DNA of 64,000 nt, from assembly GCF_006094435.1 (NCBI RefSeq), contig NZ_CP034783.1, positions 709,001 to 773,000 on the forward strand, read 5' to 3'. Below, piece by piece: positions 47,474 to 57,379 of the stretch. Every line of letters starts with the position of its first letter. The first letter of the stretch is position 1. Source of the DNA: Pseudomonas sp. MPC6. Its GTDB lineage: Bacteria > Pseudomonadota > Gammaproteobacteria > Pseudomonadales > Pseudomonadaceae. The position numbers and the translations under genes are program-made. The notes below the pieces were generated by a model. It saw only the letters and a list, made by a program, of their open reading frames with translations. It did not search any database and was not told the DNA's origin.

Positions 47474-47809
47474 TTATCTCCGGTTTCGTTCAGCTTTCTT
47501 TCGGGTTTGAAATTCGGCTATGAGTGTTTTTGCCCGTTTGATATCGGATTTTTGAGTGGACTTATCGCCTCCGCCAAAGAGAATGATCAGGCGTTTCCCC
47601 TCCTGCACCAAGTAGATTCTGTAACCTGGACCCCAATTTATTCGATATTCGCCAAAGCCATCGAACCACTTGATGTTGGATGTGTTACCTAGCTCCAGTC
47701 GGACCAGCGCGCTGGATACCTTAAGCGCTGCCTGCGTATTCAGGGTGGAAAACCAGCGCCCAAAAGGGCTTGTTTCGTTTTCCAGCAAATATTCTTCAAG
47801 TGTGATCAC
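47474..47809 (-). CDS. RelE/HigB-like toxin
   Basis: 111 residues from the GTG at 47809; a TTG seven codons earlier is the alternative. Typical motifs are SPFGRWFSTLNTQAALKV, EYRINWGPGYRIYLVQEG and LIILFGGGDKSTQKSDIKRAK. The family acts as an mRNA endonuclease, often on the ribosome. No ribosome-binding site is clear for either start. Confidence 0.83.
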   Translation of the reverse strand: MITLEEYLLENETSPFGRWFSTLNTQAALKVSSALVRLELGNTSNIKWFDGFGEYRINWGPGYRIYLVQEGKRLIILFGGGDKSTQKSDIKRAKTLIAEFQTRKKAERNRR

Positions 47810-47864
47810 AGGCGACTCTGAAGGTAACAAATAGGTTACTTATCATGCAAGCCGATAATCTGCC

Positions 47865-48590
47865 TCACTGAGTGAAAGCCGCCAATGCGTTAAGTGTTTC
47901 CTCAAGCGTCAAAAGCTCCCGATCAACCCCCGGCAACACCGGCCGCTTCAGAACAATCACCGGCACCCCGCGCTCCCGCGCCACTTCCAGCTTCGGCTCG
48001 GTGGCCGTGCTGCCGCTGTTCTTGCTGATCAGCACATCAATCTGGCGAAGTTCAAACAGCTCGCGCTCATCCTCGATCAGGAACGGTCCACGGGCGCCGA
48101 TCACTTCGCAGCGCTCGTTGCCCGGATAAACCTCCAGCGCACGCAAGGTCCAGAATTGCTCCGGCGGGATTTCATCCAGGTGCTGCAAGGGTTCGCGGCC
48201 GAGGGTGAACAGCGGTCGCCGGAAAGGTTTGAGTGCCCGGATCAGCTCGGCCCAGTCGTTGACTTCACGCCAGTCGTCCCCGGCTTGTGGTTGCCAGGCT
48301 GGACGTCTCAGGGCCCAGCAGGGAATCGCGCTCAAGCTGGCGGCGGTCGCCGCGTTCTGACTGATTTGTGCGGCGTAGGGGTGAGTCGCATCCAGCAACA
48401 GATCGATCCCTTCAGCACGGATGAACTGCGCCAGACCGTCGGCGCCACCATAGCCGCCGACGCGAACCTGGCAGCTCAGGTCAGTCGGTACGCGACCGAC
48501 CCCGGCCAGGCTGTAGACGTGTTCCGGCCCAAGAGTCCGGGCGATGGCCAGGGCTTCCGTCACCCCGCCCAGCAACAAAATGCGTTTCAT
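47865..48590 (-). CDS. cobK: Precorrin-6A reductase CobK
   Basis: 241 residues. [16 protein letters not shown] is the nucleotide-binding start. [17 protein letters not shown] and [20 protein letters not shown] are hallmarks of CobK/CbiJ. It reduces precorrin-6A to 6B with NADPH in corrin synthesis. It overlaps cbiD by four bases. Confidence 0.95.
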   Translation of the reverse strand: MKRILLLGGVTEALAIARTLGPEHVYSLAGVGRVPTDLSCQVRVGGYGGADGLAQFIRAEGIDLLLDATHPYAAQISQNAATAASLSAIPCWALRRPAWQPQAGDDWREVNDWAELIRALKPFRRPLFTLGREPLQHLDEIPPEQFWTLRALEVYPGNERCEVIGARGPFLIEDERELFELRQIDVLISKNSGSTATEPKLEVARERGVPVIVLKRPVLPGVDRELLTLEETLNALAAFTQ

Positions 48591-49684
48591 CGAAAGGCTC
48601 CTGCGTGGCCGACAATCCCGCCCTGGCGATCGATTGCAAATACTTCGACCTGAACCTGCGCCGGCACCACGCTACGGGCAAACTCCAGCGCGTGCCGGCA
48701 TACCGCATCGCCAAGGGCGATCCCGGCGGCGCTGGCCATGGCCAGGGCTTGCTGGCTGGTATTGGCTTCCCGGATCGCTTGCTGCAATGCCTCATCGGCG
48801 CCGATGGCGGCAGCCCACTCGGCCAGTTGCGGCAGGTCGATACTCGAATGCCGACTGTGCAAGTCCATGTGCCCGGCCGCCAGCTTGCTGATCTTGCCGA
48901 AGCCGCCGCACAGGCTGAGCTTGTCCACCGGCACCTTGCGCAGGTGCTTGAGCACCGCACCCACGAAGTCGCCCATTTCGATCAGGGCGATTTCCGGCAG
49001 GTCATAGACCCGGCGCATGGTGTCTTCGCTGGCATTGCCGGTGCACGCCGCGATATGCAGGTAGCCGTTGGTTTTGGCCACATCGATACCCTGATGGATC
49101 GAGGCAATGTAGGCGGCGCAGGAGAATGGCCGGACGATGCCGCTGGTGCCGAGAATCGACAGCCCACCCAGAATGCCCAGGCGCGGGTTCATGGTTTTCA
49201 ACGCCAGCGCTTCGCCGCCCTCGACGTTTACCGTGACCTCGAAACCGCCGCGATAATCGAGTTCCTCGGCGAGCTGGGTCAGGTGGTCGCTGATCATCTT
49301 GCGTGGCACCGGATTGATCGCCGGCTCGCCGACGCCCAGCACCAGGCCTGGCCGGGTGACGGTACCGACGCCACGGCCGGCATTGAAGCGAATGCCCGGC
49401 GCAGCATCGAGGCGTACCTGCGAATACAGCAGGGCGCCATGGGTGACGTCCGGATCGTCCCCGGCATCCTTGAGGGTTCCGGCTTCGGCGCCCCCATCCA
49501 GCAGCCGACAGAATTCCAGGCGCATCTGTACCTGCTTGCCTTTAGGCAAGACGATTTGCACCGCATCCGCACTCACTCCGCAGAGCAGCAGGCGAGCCGC
49601 CGCGAGGCTGGTGGCGGTGGCGCAGCTGCCGGTGGTCAGGCCGCTGCGCAGCGGTGCGGGTTGTTCGGCGGTTTCGTCACGCAT
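48587..49684 (-). CDS. cbiD: Cobalt-precorrin-5B C1-methyltransferase CbiD
   Basis: 365 residues. The family opening [22 protein letters not shown] is present, and [31 protein letters not shown] carries the central motif. CbiD methylates C1 in the cobalt-first pathway. Its presence beside CobG of the oxygen-dependent pathway is noted separately. It overlaps cobL by eight bases and cobK by four. Confidence 0.95.
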   Translation of the reverse strand: MRDETAEQPAPLRSGLTTGSCATATSLAAARLLLCGVSADAVQIVLPKGKQVQMRLEFCRLLDGGAEAGTLKDAGDDPDVTHGALLYSQVRLDAAPGIRFNAGRGVGTVTRPGLVLGVGEPAINPVPRKMISDHLTQLAEELDYRGGFEVTVNVEGGEALALKTMNPRLGILGGLSILGTSGIVRPFSCAAYIASIHQGIDVAKTNGYLHIAACTGNASEDTMRRVYDLPEIALIEMGDFVGAVLKHLRKVPVDKLSLCGGFGKISKLAAGHMDLHSRHSSIDLPQLAEWAAAIGADEALQQAIREANTSQQALAMASAAGIALGDAVCRHALEFARSVVPAQVQVEVFAIDRQGGIVGHAGAFR

Positions 49685-50888
49685 CGAAGGGCTTGACCAC
49701 GTCCAGCAAAGTAATCGGCAACGCCTGGCGCCAGGTATCGAAGTCGCCCAACGGCTGCGCCTGGGCGATATGGATGCGCGTCAGCTCGCCGCCGTGCTGC
49801 TCGCGCCAGGCCATGAGGGTCATTTCGCTCTGCAGCGTGACCGCGTTGGCGATCAGTCGTCCGCCAGGTTTCAACCGGGCCCAACAGCTGTCCAGCACGC
49901 CATCGCGGGTCACGCCTCCGCCAATGAAAATCGCATCCGGGCGTTCGAGGCCGTCTAGCGCTTGCGGCGCACTGCCGCGAATCAGTTGCAGGCCGGGCAC
50001 GCCGAGGGCATCGCGATTGTGCTCGATCAATTGCTGGCGCCCCTCATCGGCTTCAATCGCCAGTGCGCGGCAACTGGGGTGGGCGCGCATCCACTCGATG
50101 CCGATCGATCCACTGCCGGCGCCGACGTCCCATAACAGTTCGCCGGGAACCGGGGCGAGACGGGCGAGGGTGATGGCGCGTACGTCGCGCTTGGTCAATT
50201 GGCCGTCGTGCCTGAAGGCCGAATCCGGCAGGCCGGCCAGTCGCGACAGGCGCGGCGTGGTCGATTCGGCGATGCAATCGATGGCGATCAGGTTCAAGTC
50301 GGCGATTTGCGGATCGGTCCAGTCGTTGGCGACTCCGTCGATGCGTCGCTCGGCTGCGCCGCCCAGATGTTCCAGCACGCTCAGGCGACTGGGCCCGAAC
50401 CCGCGCTCGCGCAACAGCGCAGCGATTGCGGCAGGGCTTCGGCCGTCGTTACTCAATACCAGCAGGCGAGCGCCGCTGAATAATTGTGCGTTGAGCGCGG
50501 CGACAGGACGGGCGACCACCGACAGCGTCACCACATCTTGCAATGGCCAGCCCAATCGCGCCGCGGCCAGAGAGCAGGAAGAGGACGCCGGCAAGATCAA
50601 CATTTCATTGCTCGGCAATTGCCGGGCGAGGCTGGCGCCGACGCCGAAGAACATCGGATCGCCACTGGCCAGCACGCAAACCGGCTCGCCTCGCATGGCC
50701 AGCAACGCATCGAGGGAGAACGGACTGGGCCAGGTGTGGCGCTTCCCGCGGATGCAGGGTGGCAACAGGTCCAACTGTCGTTGGCTGCCGAAGATCTTCG
50801 ACGCGGCCAGCAACGCATGCCGGGCAGACTTGCCCAAACCGGTGAAGCCGTCCTCACCAATACCTGTCACGGTCAGCCAGGGTGCCAT
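49677..50888 (-). CDS. cobL: Precorrin-6B C5,C15-methyltransferase (decarboxylating) CobL
   Basis: 403 residues, the fused CbiE-CbiT architecture. The N-terminal half is the tetrapyrrole methylase ([27 protein letters not shown]). The C-terminal half is the Rossmann methyltransferase ([19 protein letters not shown]). It methylates C5 and C15 and removes the C12 acetate carboxylate. It is the first gene of the minus-strand cob arm. Confidence 0.95.
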   Translation of the reverse strand: MAPWLTVTGIGEDGFTGLGKSARHALLAASKIFGSQRQLDLLPPCIRGKRHTWPSPFSLDALLAMRGEPVCVLASGDPMFFGVGASLARQLPSNEMLILPASSSCSLAAARLGWPLQDVVTLSVVARPVAALNAQLFSGARLLVLSNDGRSPAAIAALLRERGFGPSRLSVLEHLGGAAERRIDGVANDWTDPQIADLNLIAIDCIAESTTPRLSRLAGLPDSAFRHDGQLTKRDVRAITLARLAPVPGELLWDVGAGSGSIGIEWMRAHPSCRALAIEADEGRQQLIEHNRDALGVPGLQLIRGSAPQALDGLERPDAIFIGGGVTRDGVLDSCWARLKPGGRLIANAVTLQSEMTLMAWREQHGGELTRIHIAQAQPLGDFDTWRQALPITLLDVVKPFDA

Positions 50889-51054
50889 AGGTGTTCTCTA
50901 TTCATCTGCATAAAGCGGCACATGATAACGCGGCGGCAGTGAATTCGAGTAATGGAATGTATGAAGTTAACTGCGCTGGTCAGTGGCTGGTGGATCTGAA
51001 GTTGTATAGCCTGATTCTTATGGAAGGATTTATTAATAGTCAAATGGATGAACT

Positions 51055-51807
51055 ATGGATCTCAAAAAAATAGCAGGCCTGGACTTGACGGCTTATTCTG
51101 AAGCGTTTGAACGTGATTTTGCACCCGGAAATATAAAGGCCGTTCAAAGTCGTGCCTTGCTGGATCAACGAGCGGCTGGCGGATCGCTGTTGGGCGGTAA
51201 TCTGATCAGTACGGCAAGGGGCATGACACGACAGGACAAGCGAGACGTCAACTCAAGCGTGCGGTACGCCCAGTGGTATGCAAGTCAGGAACGCAATCGT
51301 GATACAGACGCTCAGGGCTGGTTTTCCTTGTTTGCCGTCGTGCTAGGAGACATGGGTTGGGAGGTCGACGAAAAACGGGTCGTCGAGCAAAGTTACGATA
51401 ACTTTTCAGGCAGGGTAAGTCAGACTTACTTACGCCGGATTGCAGCGATTAACAGCCAGATGGCGAAAGTTACCCAAGAGATGTTTGAAGCGCTATTGGT
51501 TAATACTTCGGTGCTGGGGGCATTGTCCACGGAAAGTCGGCGTGGCAGGGAGTTTGCGATCGCCCCCGCTGAATATGATAACCAGGGGCGGTTGTCACTG
51601 GATTTGAATGATTATTCCTTGAGGGCGCGATCCCGGCGCGAGAATTTTCTGTTTTGGGACTGGAACGAGGGCCATGTGACGCTCATGCATCGAGCGGCAC
51701 CTTTCACCCTGAACAGAGTGAGATTTGAACAAGTCCGATCGCCGTTGAGTGACCGGCTCGATCGGCTCGCAGACACCTTGTTCGAGTTCTATCAGGAGCG
51801 TCTGTGA
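51055..51807 (+). CDS. Unrecognised protein, member 3 of the four-copy paralogous family
   Basis: 250 residues with no signal peptide or membrane helix. Family landmarks are MTRQDKRDV (57-65), VRYAQWYAS (69-77), GWF (88-90), GW at 101-102, a strand ENFLFWDWNEGHVTLMHRA (196-214), FTLN (217-220) and a C-terminal LSDRLDRLADTLFEFYQ. The TMD motif of members 1 and 4 is not clear here. It sits alone in the divergent region between cobL and cobG and is more AT-rich than the cob genes. The function is unknown. Confidence 0.8.
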   Translation: MDLKKIAGLDLTAYSEAFERDFAPGNIKAVQSRALLDQRAAGGSLLGGNLISTARGMTRQDKRDVNSSVRYAQWYASQERNRDTDAQGWFSLFAVVLGDMGWEVDEKRVVEQSYDNFSGRVSQTYLRRIAAINSQMAKVTQEMFEALLVNTSVLGALSTESRRGREFAIAPAEYDNQGRLSLDLNDYSLRARSRRENFLFWDWNEGHVTLMHRAAPFTLNRVRFEQVRSPLSDRLDRLADTLFEFYQERL

Positions 51808-51919
51808 GGGAGGCCGGAGCATTTGCGACACGCGGACTTATGATGCCGCGCGGTAAAGCAGGCATAATACGGCTCGCCTCCGTCAGGAGGTGCGTCCACT
51901 TCTGATCCGGTCATCCCCT

Positions 51920-53242
51920 TTGAACAAACTCCCTGTGTCCCGCGCTTTACGCCCCTCGGCTTGTCCGGGGTTGCTGCGTATCGTACAGGCCAGAGATGGT
52001 GGTATCTGCCGGATAAAACTCGCAGGCGGCGCCATCAGTGCAGTGCAGGCCAATGCCGTTGCCGAGGGTGCGCAGCGTTATGCCCGTTCAGTGATCGAGG
52101 CCACCAACCGGGCTAACCTGCAGATTCGCGGCATCGCCAACGAGCAGGCAGCGTTGATCGAAAGTCTGCTCGCCGCAGGCCTTGGCCCTGCGAATGCGGC
52201 GGGCGACGATGTGCGTAATCTGATGCTGAGCCCGAGCGCGGGAATTGATCGCCAGATGCTGTTCGATACACGCGACCTGGCCCGGCGGATCCTCGCCACC
52301 CTGCAAGGACATGCCCCCTTTCACGCGCTCAGCGCCAAATTCGCGGTGCAACTCGATGGCGGCGAAAGTCTGGCGATGCTCGAGCATCCCCATGATCTGT
52401 GGTTGTCGGCCGTCGAACATGAGGGCGAGCGGCGGTTGGCTTTCGGCCTGGCGGGATGTCCCACGGATCGGCCGGCGGGTTCTGTTGCACTCGAAGATGG
52501 CCATGCTGTGGTGGTCGCAGTACTCGAATTGTTCCTGGAGCTGGCGGCTCCCGATCAAACGCGGATGCGGCATTTGCTGAGCAGCGTGCCGGCCGCCGAG
52601 TTCCTCGCCCGACTGGCCGAGCGTGTGCCCTTCGAACCTGTTGCAAACTGGCAGCGTTCATTGAATTCAAGCGTTTTGCACATTGGCGCTCATCCGCAGG
52701 CGCAAGCCGGTCATGTCTATGTCGGCGCCGTGCCGCCGCTGGGCCGGCTCGATTGCGCCATGCTCCGAGGCGCCGCTCGACTGGCGCAGGAATACGGTGA
52801 TGCAACGCTGCGGTTCACGCCATGGCAAAGCCTGCTGTTGCCGAACATTCGCAGCGAAAACGCCGCCGAAGTCATCCGCCGCCTGCATCAGTTGGGCCTG
52901 TTGTGCGAAGCCGATCAAGCCTTGTCGCGGTTGATCGCCTGCACCGGTTCGACAGGGTGCGACAAAGGCCTGGCCGACACCAAGGGTGATGCCCTGCAAC
53001 TGGCGGCTCTGCTGCAGGGCCATGCTCAAGTCTCAAACGTTCATCTGTCCGGTTGCTCGCGCTCCTGTGCCGCTGCGCATGTGGCTCCGGTCACGCTGCT
53101 GGCTGCCGGCCCCGGTCACTACGACCTCTATTTTCGCGATGCGCGGCAGCCGGGTTTCGGCGCCCTGCACGCACGCAACCTTACTATTGAAGCGGTCGGC
53201 GCCTTGCTCGACGCCCGTTCACGGAGCCCCCTTGATGCTTGA
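51920..53242 (+). CDS. cobG: Precorrin-3B synthase CobG
   Basis: About 440 residues. It is a sulfite/nitrite-reductase-like ferredoxin-fold protein: ACPGLLRIVQARDGGICRIKLAGG at the start, then CTGSTGCDKGLADTKGDA and GCSRSCAAAH, the four Cys that hold the 4Fe-4S cluster. CobG hydroxylates precorrin-3A using oxygen. The start is uncertain: the frame opens at GTG 51890, TTG 51920 gives MNKLPVSRAL and GTG 51935 is also possible. An AGGAGG at 51885-51890 sits in a hairpin with CCTCC. cobH overlaps by eight bases. Confidence 0.9.
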   Translation: MNKLPVSRALRPSACPGLLRIVQARDGGICRIKLAGGAISAVQANAVAEGAQRYARSVIEATNRANLQIRGIANEQAALIESLLAAGLGPANAAGDDVRNLMLSPSAGIDRQMLFDTRDLARRILATLQGHAPFHALSAKFAVQLDGGESLAMLEHPHDLWLSAVEHEGERRLAFGLAGCPTDRPAGSVALEDGHAVVVAVLELFLELAAPDQTRMRHLLSSVPAAEFLARLAERVPFEPVANWQRSLNSSVLHIGAHPQAQAGHVYVGAVPPLGRLDCAMLRGAARLAQEYGDATLRFTPWQSLLLPNIRSENAAEVIRRLHQLGLLCEADQALSRLIACTGSTGCDKGLADTKGDALQLAALLQGHAQVSNVHLSGCSRSCAAAHVAPVTLLAAGPGHYDLYFRDARQPGFGALHARNLTIEAVGALLDARSRSPLDA

Positions 53243-53861
53243 TTACATTCGCGACGGTCAGGAGATCTATCGCAATTCCTTCGCGATTATTCGCGCCGAG
53301 GCCAATCTCGACCGGATACCGGCCGATCTGGAGAAACTTGCGGTACGGGTGATCCACGCCTGCGGCATGGTCGATGCGATAGACGGTCTGCAGTTTTCCG
53401 CAGGCGCGGGCAAGGCCGGGCGTGAGGCGCTGGCCGCCGGCGCACCGATTCTGTGTGATGCGCGGATGGTGTCTGAAGGCGTGACCCGCACCCGTTTGCC
53501 AGCGAACAACCAGGTCATCTGCACCCTGCGCGATGACAGCGTCCCCGAACTGGCCCGCGAGTTGGGCAACACTCGATCCGCCGCCGCGCTCGAACTGTGG
53601 CGACCGCACCTGGAGGGCAGCGTGGTGGTGATCGGCAATGCACCGACCGCGCTGTTTTATCTGTTGGAAATGCTCGATGCCGGCGCCCCGAAACCCGCGC
53701 TGATCCTTGGCTTTCCAGTGGGCTTCGTCGGCGCCGCCGAATCCAAGTCAGCGCTGGCGGCGGACAGTCGCGGCGTGCCTTTCGTCATCATGCAAGGCCG
53801 GCTGGGCGGTAGCGCCATGGCCGCCGCCGCCGTCAATGCCCTCGCCACGGAGATCGAATGA
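53235..53861 (+). CDS. cobH: Precorrin-8X methylmutase CobH
   Basis: 208 residues, standard. The motifs are [41 protein letters not shown] with the active-site His and [13 protein letters not shown]. It moves the methyl group from C11 to C12, giving hydrogenobyrinate. The ATG lies within the cobG end and the stop overlaps cobI. Confidence 0.96.
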   Translation: MLDYIRDGQEIYRNSFAIIRAEANLDRIPADLEKLAVRVIHACGMVDAIDGLQFSAGAGKAGREALAAGAPILCDARMVSEGVTRTRLPANNQVICTLRDDSVPELARELGNTRSAAALELWRPHLEGSVVVIGNAPTALFYLLEMLDAGAPKPALILGFPVGFVGAAESKSALAADSRGVPFVIMQGRLGGSAMAAAAVNALATEIE

Positions 53862-54592
53862 TGCAGGCACCTGGACGATTGATCGGCCTTGGCGTCGGCC
53901 CCGGTGATCCGGAGTTGATTACTGTCAAAGCCCTGCGTCTGCTGCGCGAATCGCCAGTGGTGGCGTACTTCGTCGCCAAGGGCAAGAAGGGCAACGCGTT
54001 CGGGATTATCGAAGCGCATCTGCAGGACGCTCAAACCTTGCTGCCCCTGGTGTACCCGGTGACCACCGAAGCGTTACCGGCGCCGCTGTCTTATGAGCAA
54101 GTGATCAGCGATTTCTACGATACGGCCGGCCAGCAACTGGCCGCGCATCTCGACGCCGGCCGTGACGTCGCGGTGATCTGTGAAGGTGACCCGTTCTTCT
54201 ACGGTTCCTACATGTACCTGCACGATCGTCTGGCCGAGCGTTACGAGGCTGAAGTCGTGCCGGGTGTCTGTTCGATGCTCGGCGGCGCTTCGGTACTCGG
54301 TGCGCCGTTGGTGTATCGAAATCAGAGCCTGTCGGTGCTGTCCGGCGTGTTGCCGCACGATGATCTCAAGCGACGCCTGGCGGATGCCGATGCGGCGGTG
54401 ATCATGAAGCTGGGGCGCAACTTCCCGAAAGTCCGTCAGGTATTGAAGGAGCTCGGCTTGGCCGACCGTGCGCTGTACGTCGAACGCGCGACCATGGCCA
54501 ATCAGAAGATCGTGCCGCTGGATCAGGTCGAGCCGATGTCGTCCCCGTACTTTTCGCTGATCATCGTCCCTGGTGAAAGGTGGCAAGGCTGA
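53858..54592 (+). CDS. cobI: Precorrin-2 C20-methyltransferase CobI
   Basis: 244 residues. It is a tetrapyrrole methylase with the N-terminal [40 protein letters not shown] and [19 protein letters not shown]. It uses S-adenosylmethionine to methylate precorrin-2 at C20. It overlaps cobH by four bases and cobJ by one (TGATG). Confidence 0.96.
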   Translation: MMQAPGRLIGLGVGPGDPELITVKALRLLRESPVVAYFVAKGKKGNAFGIIEAHLQDAQTLLPLVYPVTTEALPAPLSYEQVISDFYDTAGQQLAAHLDAGRDVAVICEGDPFFYGSYMYLHDRLAERYEAEVVPGVCSMLGGASVLGAPLVYRNQSLSVLSGVLPHDDLKRRLADADAAVIMKLGRNFPKVRQVLKELGLADRALYVERATMANQKIVPLDQVEPMSSPYFSLIIVPGERWQG

Positions 54593-56295
54593 TGACTCGT
54601 CCAGCTCCGGCGATTGTCATTCTCGGCAATGGCAGCCTCGCGACCGCGCGTAAAATTCAGCAGGCTTACCCCGGCGCGTTGATCCATGGTCTGGCCGCAC
54701 GGGTCGAGGGTGCGGATCGTGAATATCACGAATTTGGCACCACCCTGCGCGAACTCTATCAGCAGGACACTCCCATCATTGCCCTGTGCGCAGCCGGCAT
54801 CGTGATCCGCACCCTGGCGCCGCTGCTGCTTGAAAAGGGCGCCGAGCCGCCGGTGCTGGCCGTTGCCGAAGACGGCAGCGCGGTGGTGCCGCTGCTCGGT
54901 GGTCTGGGCGGCGTGAATGTCCTGGCACGAGAAATTGCGACTGTGCTGGACGTGGCGGCAGCCATCACCACCAGTGGTGAATTGCGTTTCGGCACGTGCC
55001 TGCTCAATCCGCCAAGCGGGTATGCCCTCGGCGATCTGGAACTGGGCAAGCGCTTCGTTGCCGATTTGCTGGCGGGTGAAACAGTGCGCATCGAGGGGGC
55101 GGCCCCATGGTTGGCGCAAGCACAGTTGCCGGAAAATCCGCGAGCACGGCTGGCGGTGCATGTCGGTCATGCCGAGCGCGAGCCTGCGGCCAACGAGCTG
55201 TTGATCTATCCGCGTAACGTAGTGGTCGCGGTGAGTGCCTGCGCAGTCAGTGTGCCCGGCGCCGTTCGCGACGCGTTGCATCGGGCAAAGGTCGCCGTGC
55301 AATCGGTGGCCTGTCTGCTGGCTGCCGACACCGAAATGGCCAGTCCGACGCTGCGTGAAGCGGCGCTTGAGCTGGGCGTGCCGTTGCGCTTTGCCGACGA
55401 TGTCGGTGCGCTCAGCACGCTGGCAAGCAACGCCATCGAGCAGCCTGTATTGATCCTGGGTGATGAGGCCATTGCCATCGCGGTAGCCGAGAAACCGTTG
55501 GATCCCTTGACGATTGGCCGTCTGCGCGGCCGACTGGCGGTGATCGGTCTGGGCCCTGGCGCTGCCGAACTGATGGTCCCGGCGGTCAAGGCCGAGCTGG
55601 CTCGCGCCAATGACGTGCTGGGTTACGAAACCTATGTGCGCATGGCCGGCCCATTCCGCGCCGACCAGGTGATGCACTGCACCGACAATCGTGAAGAGAT
55701 GCAGCGTGCGCGTCACGCATTCGCGCTGGCGGCGCAAGGGCGTTCGGTAGTGGTGGTTTCATCGGGCGACCCGGGTGTTTTTGCCATGGCTGCGGCGGTG
55801 CTGGAAGCCCTGCACGAGTCCACCGATCCGGCGTGGCACAACGTCGATCTGGAAATCCTGCCGGGCGTTTCCGCGTCCCTGGCAACAGCCGCCCAGGCCG
55901 GTGCCCCCTTGGGTCATGACTTCTGTGTGCTGTCGCTGTCTGACAACCTCAAACCGTGGGACATTATCGAGAAGCGCCTCGATCTGGCGTCACAGGCTGA
56001 CCTGGCGCTGGCGTTCTACAACCCGATTTCGCGTTCCCGTCCATGGCAGCTTGGCCGGGCGCTGGAAATCGTCGCTCGACATCGTACGCCTCAGACGCCG
56101 GTCGTCCTGGGGCGCGACATCGGTCGCCCAGGACAGACGCTACGAGTGACGACGCTTGGCCATTTGACTCCGGACCAGGTGGATATGCGCACCATGGTCC
56201 TGGTGGGATCGTCTACTACCTGCGTATTTGCACGTCCAGGCGGCGGCGATTGGGTGTACACCCCGCGCTGGTACGGAGAGAAACCCACCTCCTGA
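54592..56295 (+). CDS. cobJ: CbiG-CobJ fusion (cobalamin biosynthesis protein/precorrin-3B C17-methyltransferase)
   Basis: 567 residues with two parts. Residues 1 to about 310 are CbiG/CobE-like: IALCAAGIVIRTLAPLL, GGLGGVNVLAREIA, then VVVAVSACAVSVPGAV. Residues about 312-567 are the CobJ tetrapyrrole methylase: RLAVIGLGPGAAELMVPAVKAEL, VSSGDPGVFAMAAAVLE and LPGVSASLATAAQAGAPLGHDFC. It catalyses C17 methylation and ring contraction, with the CbiG part helping deacetaldehyde/lactone opening or acting as CobE does. The ATG is at 54592; a four-codon upstream extension is unnecessary. Confidence 0.93.
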   Translation: MTRPAPAIVILGNGSLATARKIQQAYPGALIHGLAARVEGADREYHEFGTTLRELYQQDTPIIALCAAGIVIRTLAPLLLEKGAEPPVLAVAEDGSAVVPLLGGLGGVNVLAREIATVLDVAAAITTSGELRFGTCLLNPPSGYALGDLELGKRFVADLLAGETVRIEGAAPWLAQAQLPENPRARLAVHVGHAEREPAANELLIYPRNVVVAVSACAVSVPGAVRDALHRAKVAVQSVACLLAADTEMASPTLREAALELGVPLRFADDVGALSTLASNAIEQPVLILGDEAIAIAVAEKPLDPLTIGRLRGRLAVIGLGPGAAELMVPAVKAELARANDVLGYETYVRMAGPFRADQVMHCTDNREEMQRARHAFALAAQGRSVVVVSSGDPGVFAMAAAVLEALHESTDPAWHNVDLEILPGVSASLATAAQAGAPLGHDFCVLSLSDNLKPWDIIEKRLDLASQADLALAFYNPISRSRPWQLGRALEIVARHRTPQTPVVLGRDIGRPGQTLRVTTLGHLTPDQVDMRTMVLVGSSTTCVFARPGGGDWVYTPRWYGEKPTS

Positions 56296-56311
56296 GCCGT
56301 GCTCGTTATTG

Positions 56312-56358
56312 AAAAAGCCATGGCGACGAGTGTTTACTCCAGTTGCCGTGGCTTTTTA
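56312..56358 (+). terminator. Terminator after the cobGHIJ operon
   Basis: AAAAGCCATGGC...GTTGCCGTGGCTTTT forms an imperfect stem of about 13 base pairs with a short loop, followed by a T-rich run. It lies about 20 bases after the cobJ stop. Confidence 0.82.
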
Positions 56359-56527
56359 TTTTTGGTCTCGTGAAAAAAAGCGCCAGAGTATGTAGGTTAA
56401 TTCCTTAAGTTAATGGTTTGTTCTTTTTTGATTTTGACAATGTTGAAGTTTTTTGTTGGGTGCGATAGGTTTTAGTGGAGAGCTAATTCAGGCTGTCGTG
56501 AATATTCAAATAAAAGGATTTATTGAA

Positions 56528-57319
56528 ATGAATAGGATGAATGAAGTAGAAGCGAGTGCTTATTTCGATCAATGTCTTGAACAGTGTCGAGCCAAACTTG
56601 AACGTGTCGGTCCGAAAGCTCGTGTGCGTTCGGCGGCTACGTTACCGATTGATAGGGATGAGCTGAATGCCGCAGTCATGGGTGGCGCTGTAGTTGGTTT
56701 TCTGGAGGGAATGACCCGGCGTAACAAACGTATTGTAAAAAACACGTACGCGTACGCCGATATTGCTTCAAGGTTCTTATACCCAGGTAAAGCAGCGAAA
56801 GTGGCTCGTTATGAATGCTTCAAAAAGCTAATGTTTTCGATGGGCTGGACCGAATATTACGGCGCTTTCACTGAATACAAGTCCAGCACCGCTAAGCTTA
56901 CAATGGACAATATAGCCTTGGATATTGTTCATTCTGCTGTCGGTGGTTTGACGGGTTCCGCGGCGAGTGCGCTGAAAGTTGTCGCGGACAAAACCGTTGA
57001 GGCGCTAAAGAAACAACCTGATGCCGTCAAGCTTCTCGAGCATCATGCGGCCGAAGCCAACGGTGCAGGCTTTGGTGTGTCTGCGTGCAAACAGGACGAT
57101 GATGCTGAAGTGACGATGGTCGTGGGTACGTTGCGTTATGACTCATCGGCGGGTAATACAAAAATTCTTTTTGTGGAATGGGACAGTGCCGATGTCGAAA
57201 TCCATCAAGGTAAAGCTCACTTCAGTATTCACGAGGACGACCTGAGGAAAGAGGCTGAGTGCATCCAGTATCTCGACGATCTCAGAGAAGTTATTTTCAT
57301 GGAATTCTCGCCGGTTTAA
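56528..57319 (+). CDS. Unrecognised protein, member 4 of the four-copy paralogous family
   Basis: 263 residues. Landmarks are MTRRNKRIV (62-70), TYAYADIAS (73-81), MGW (105-107), LTMDNIALDIV (124-134, at the same numbering as member 1's VTMDSIVLDLV), a small-residue helix SAVGGLTGSAASALKVVADK (136-155), and a strand KILFVEWDSADVEIH (212-226). The start at 56528 follows AAGGA; the frame opens 25 codons earlier. It begins 170 bases after the cob terminator, so it has its own promoter. The upstream DNA is AT-rich. The function is unknown. Confidence 0.8.
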   Translation: MNRMNEVEASAYFDQCLEQCRAKLERVGPKARVRSAATLPIDRDELNAAVMGGAVVGFLEGMTRRNKRIVKNTYAYADIASRFLYPGKAAKVARYECFKKLMFSMGWTEYYGAFTEYKSSTAKLTMDNIALDIVHSAVGGLTGSAASALKVVADKTVEALKKQPDAVKLLEHHAAEANGAGFGVSACKQDDDAEVTMVVGTLRYDSSAGNTKILFVEWDSADVEIHQGKAHFSIHEDDLRKEAECIQYLDDLREVIFMEFSPV

Positions 57320-57332
57320 ATGACGTTCAGTT

Positions 57333-57364
57333 GCCAGAGGCGTCCAGCTCGGGCCTCTGGCTTT
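57333..57364 (+). terminator. Hairpin after member 4 of the unknown family
   Basis: A nine-base-pair stem GCCAGAGGC/GCCTCTGGC at 57333-57361 encloses an 11-base loop and is followed by only three Ts. It is probably a weak terminator between convergent genes. Confidence 0.65.
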
Positions 57365-57379
57365 AAGTCGCGGCTGCCG

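Noticed and set aside
50889..51919. Cobalamin riboswitch upstream of the cob operons
   Set aside because: The conserved B12-box core was not found on either strand in this interval. Only a short hairpin before cobG is visible.
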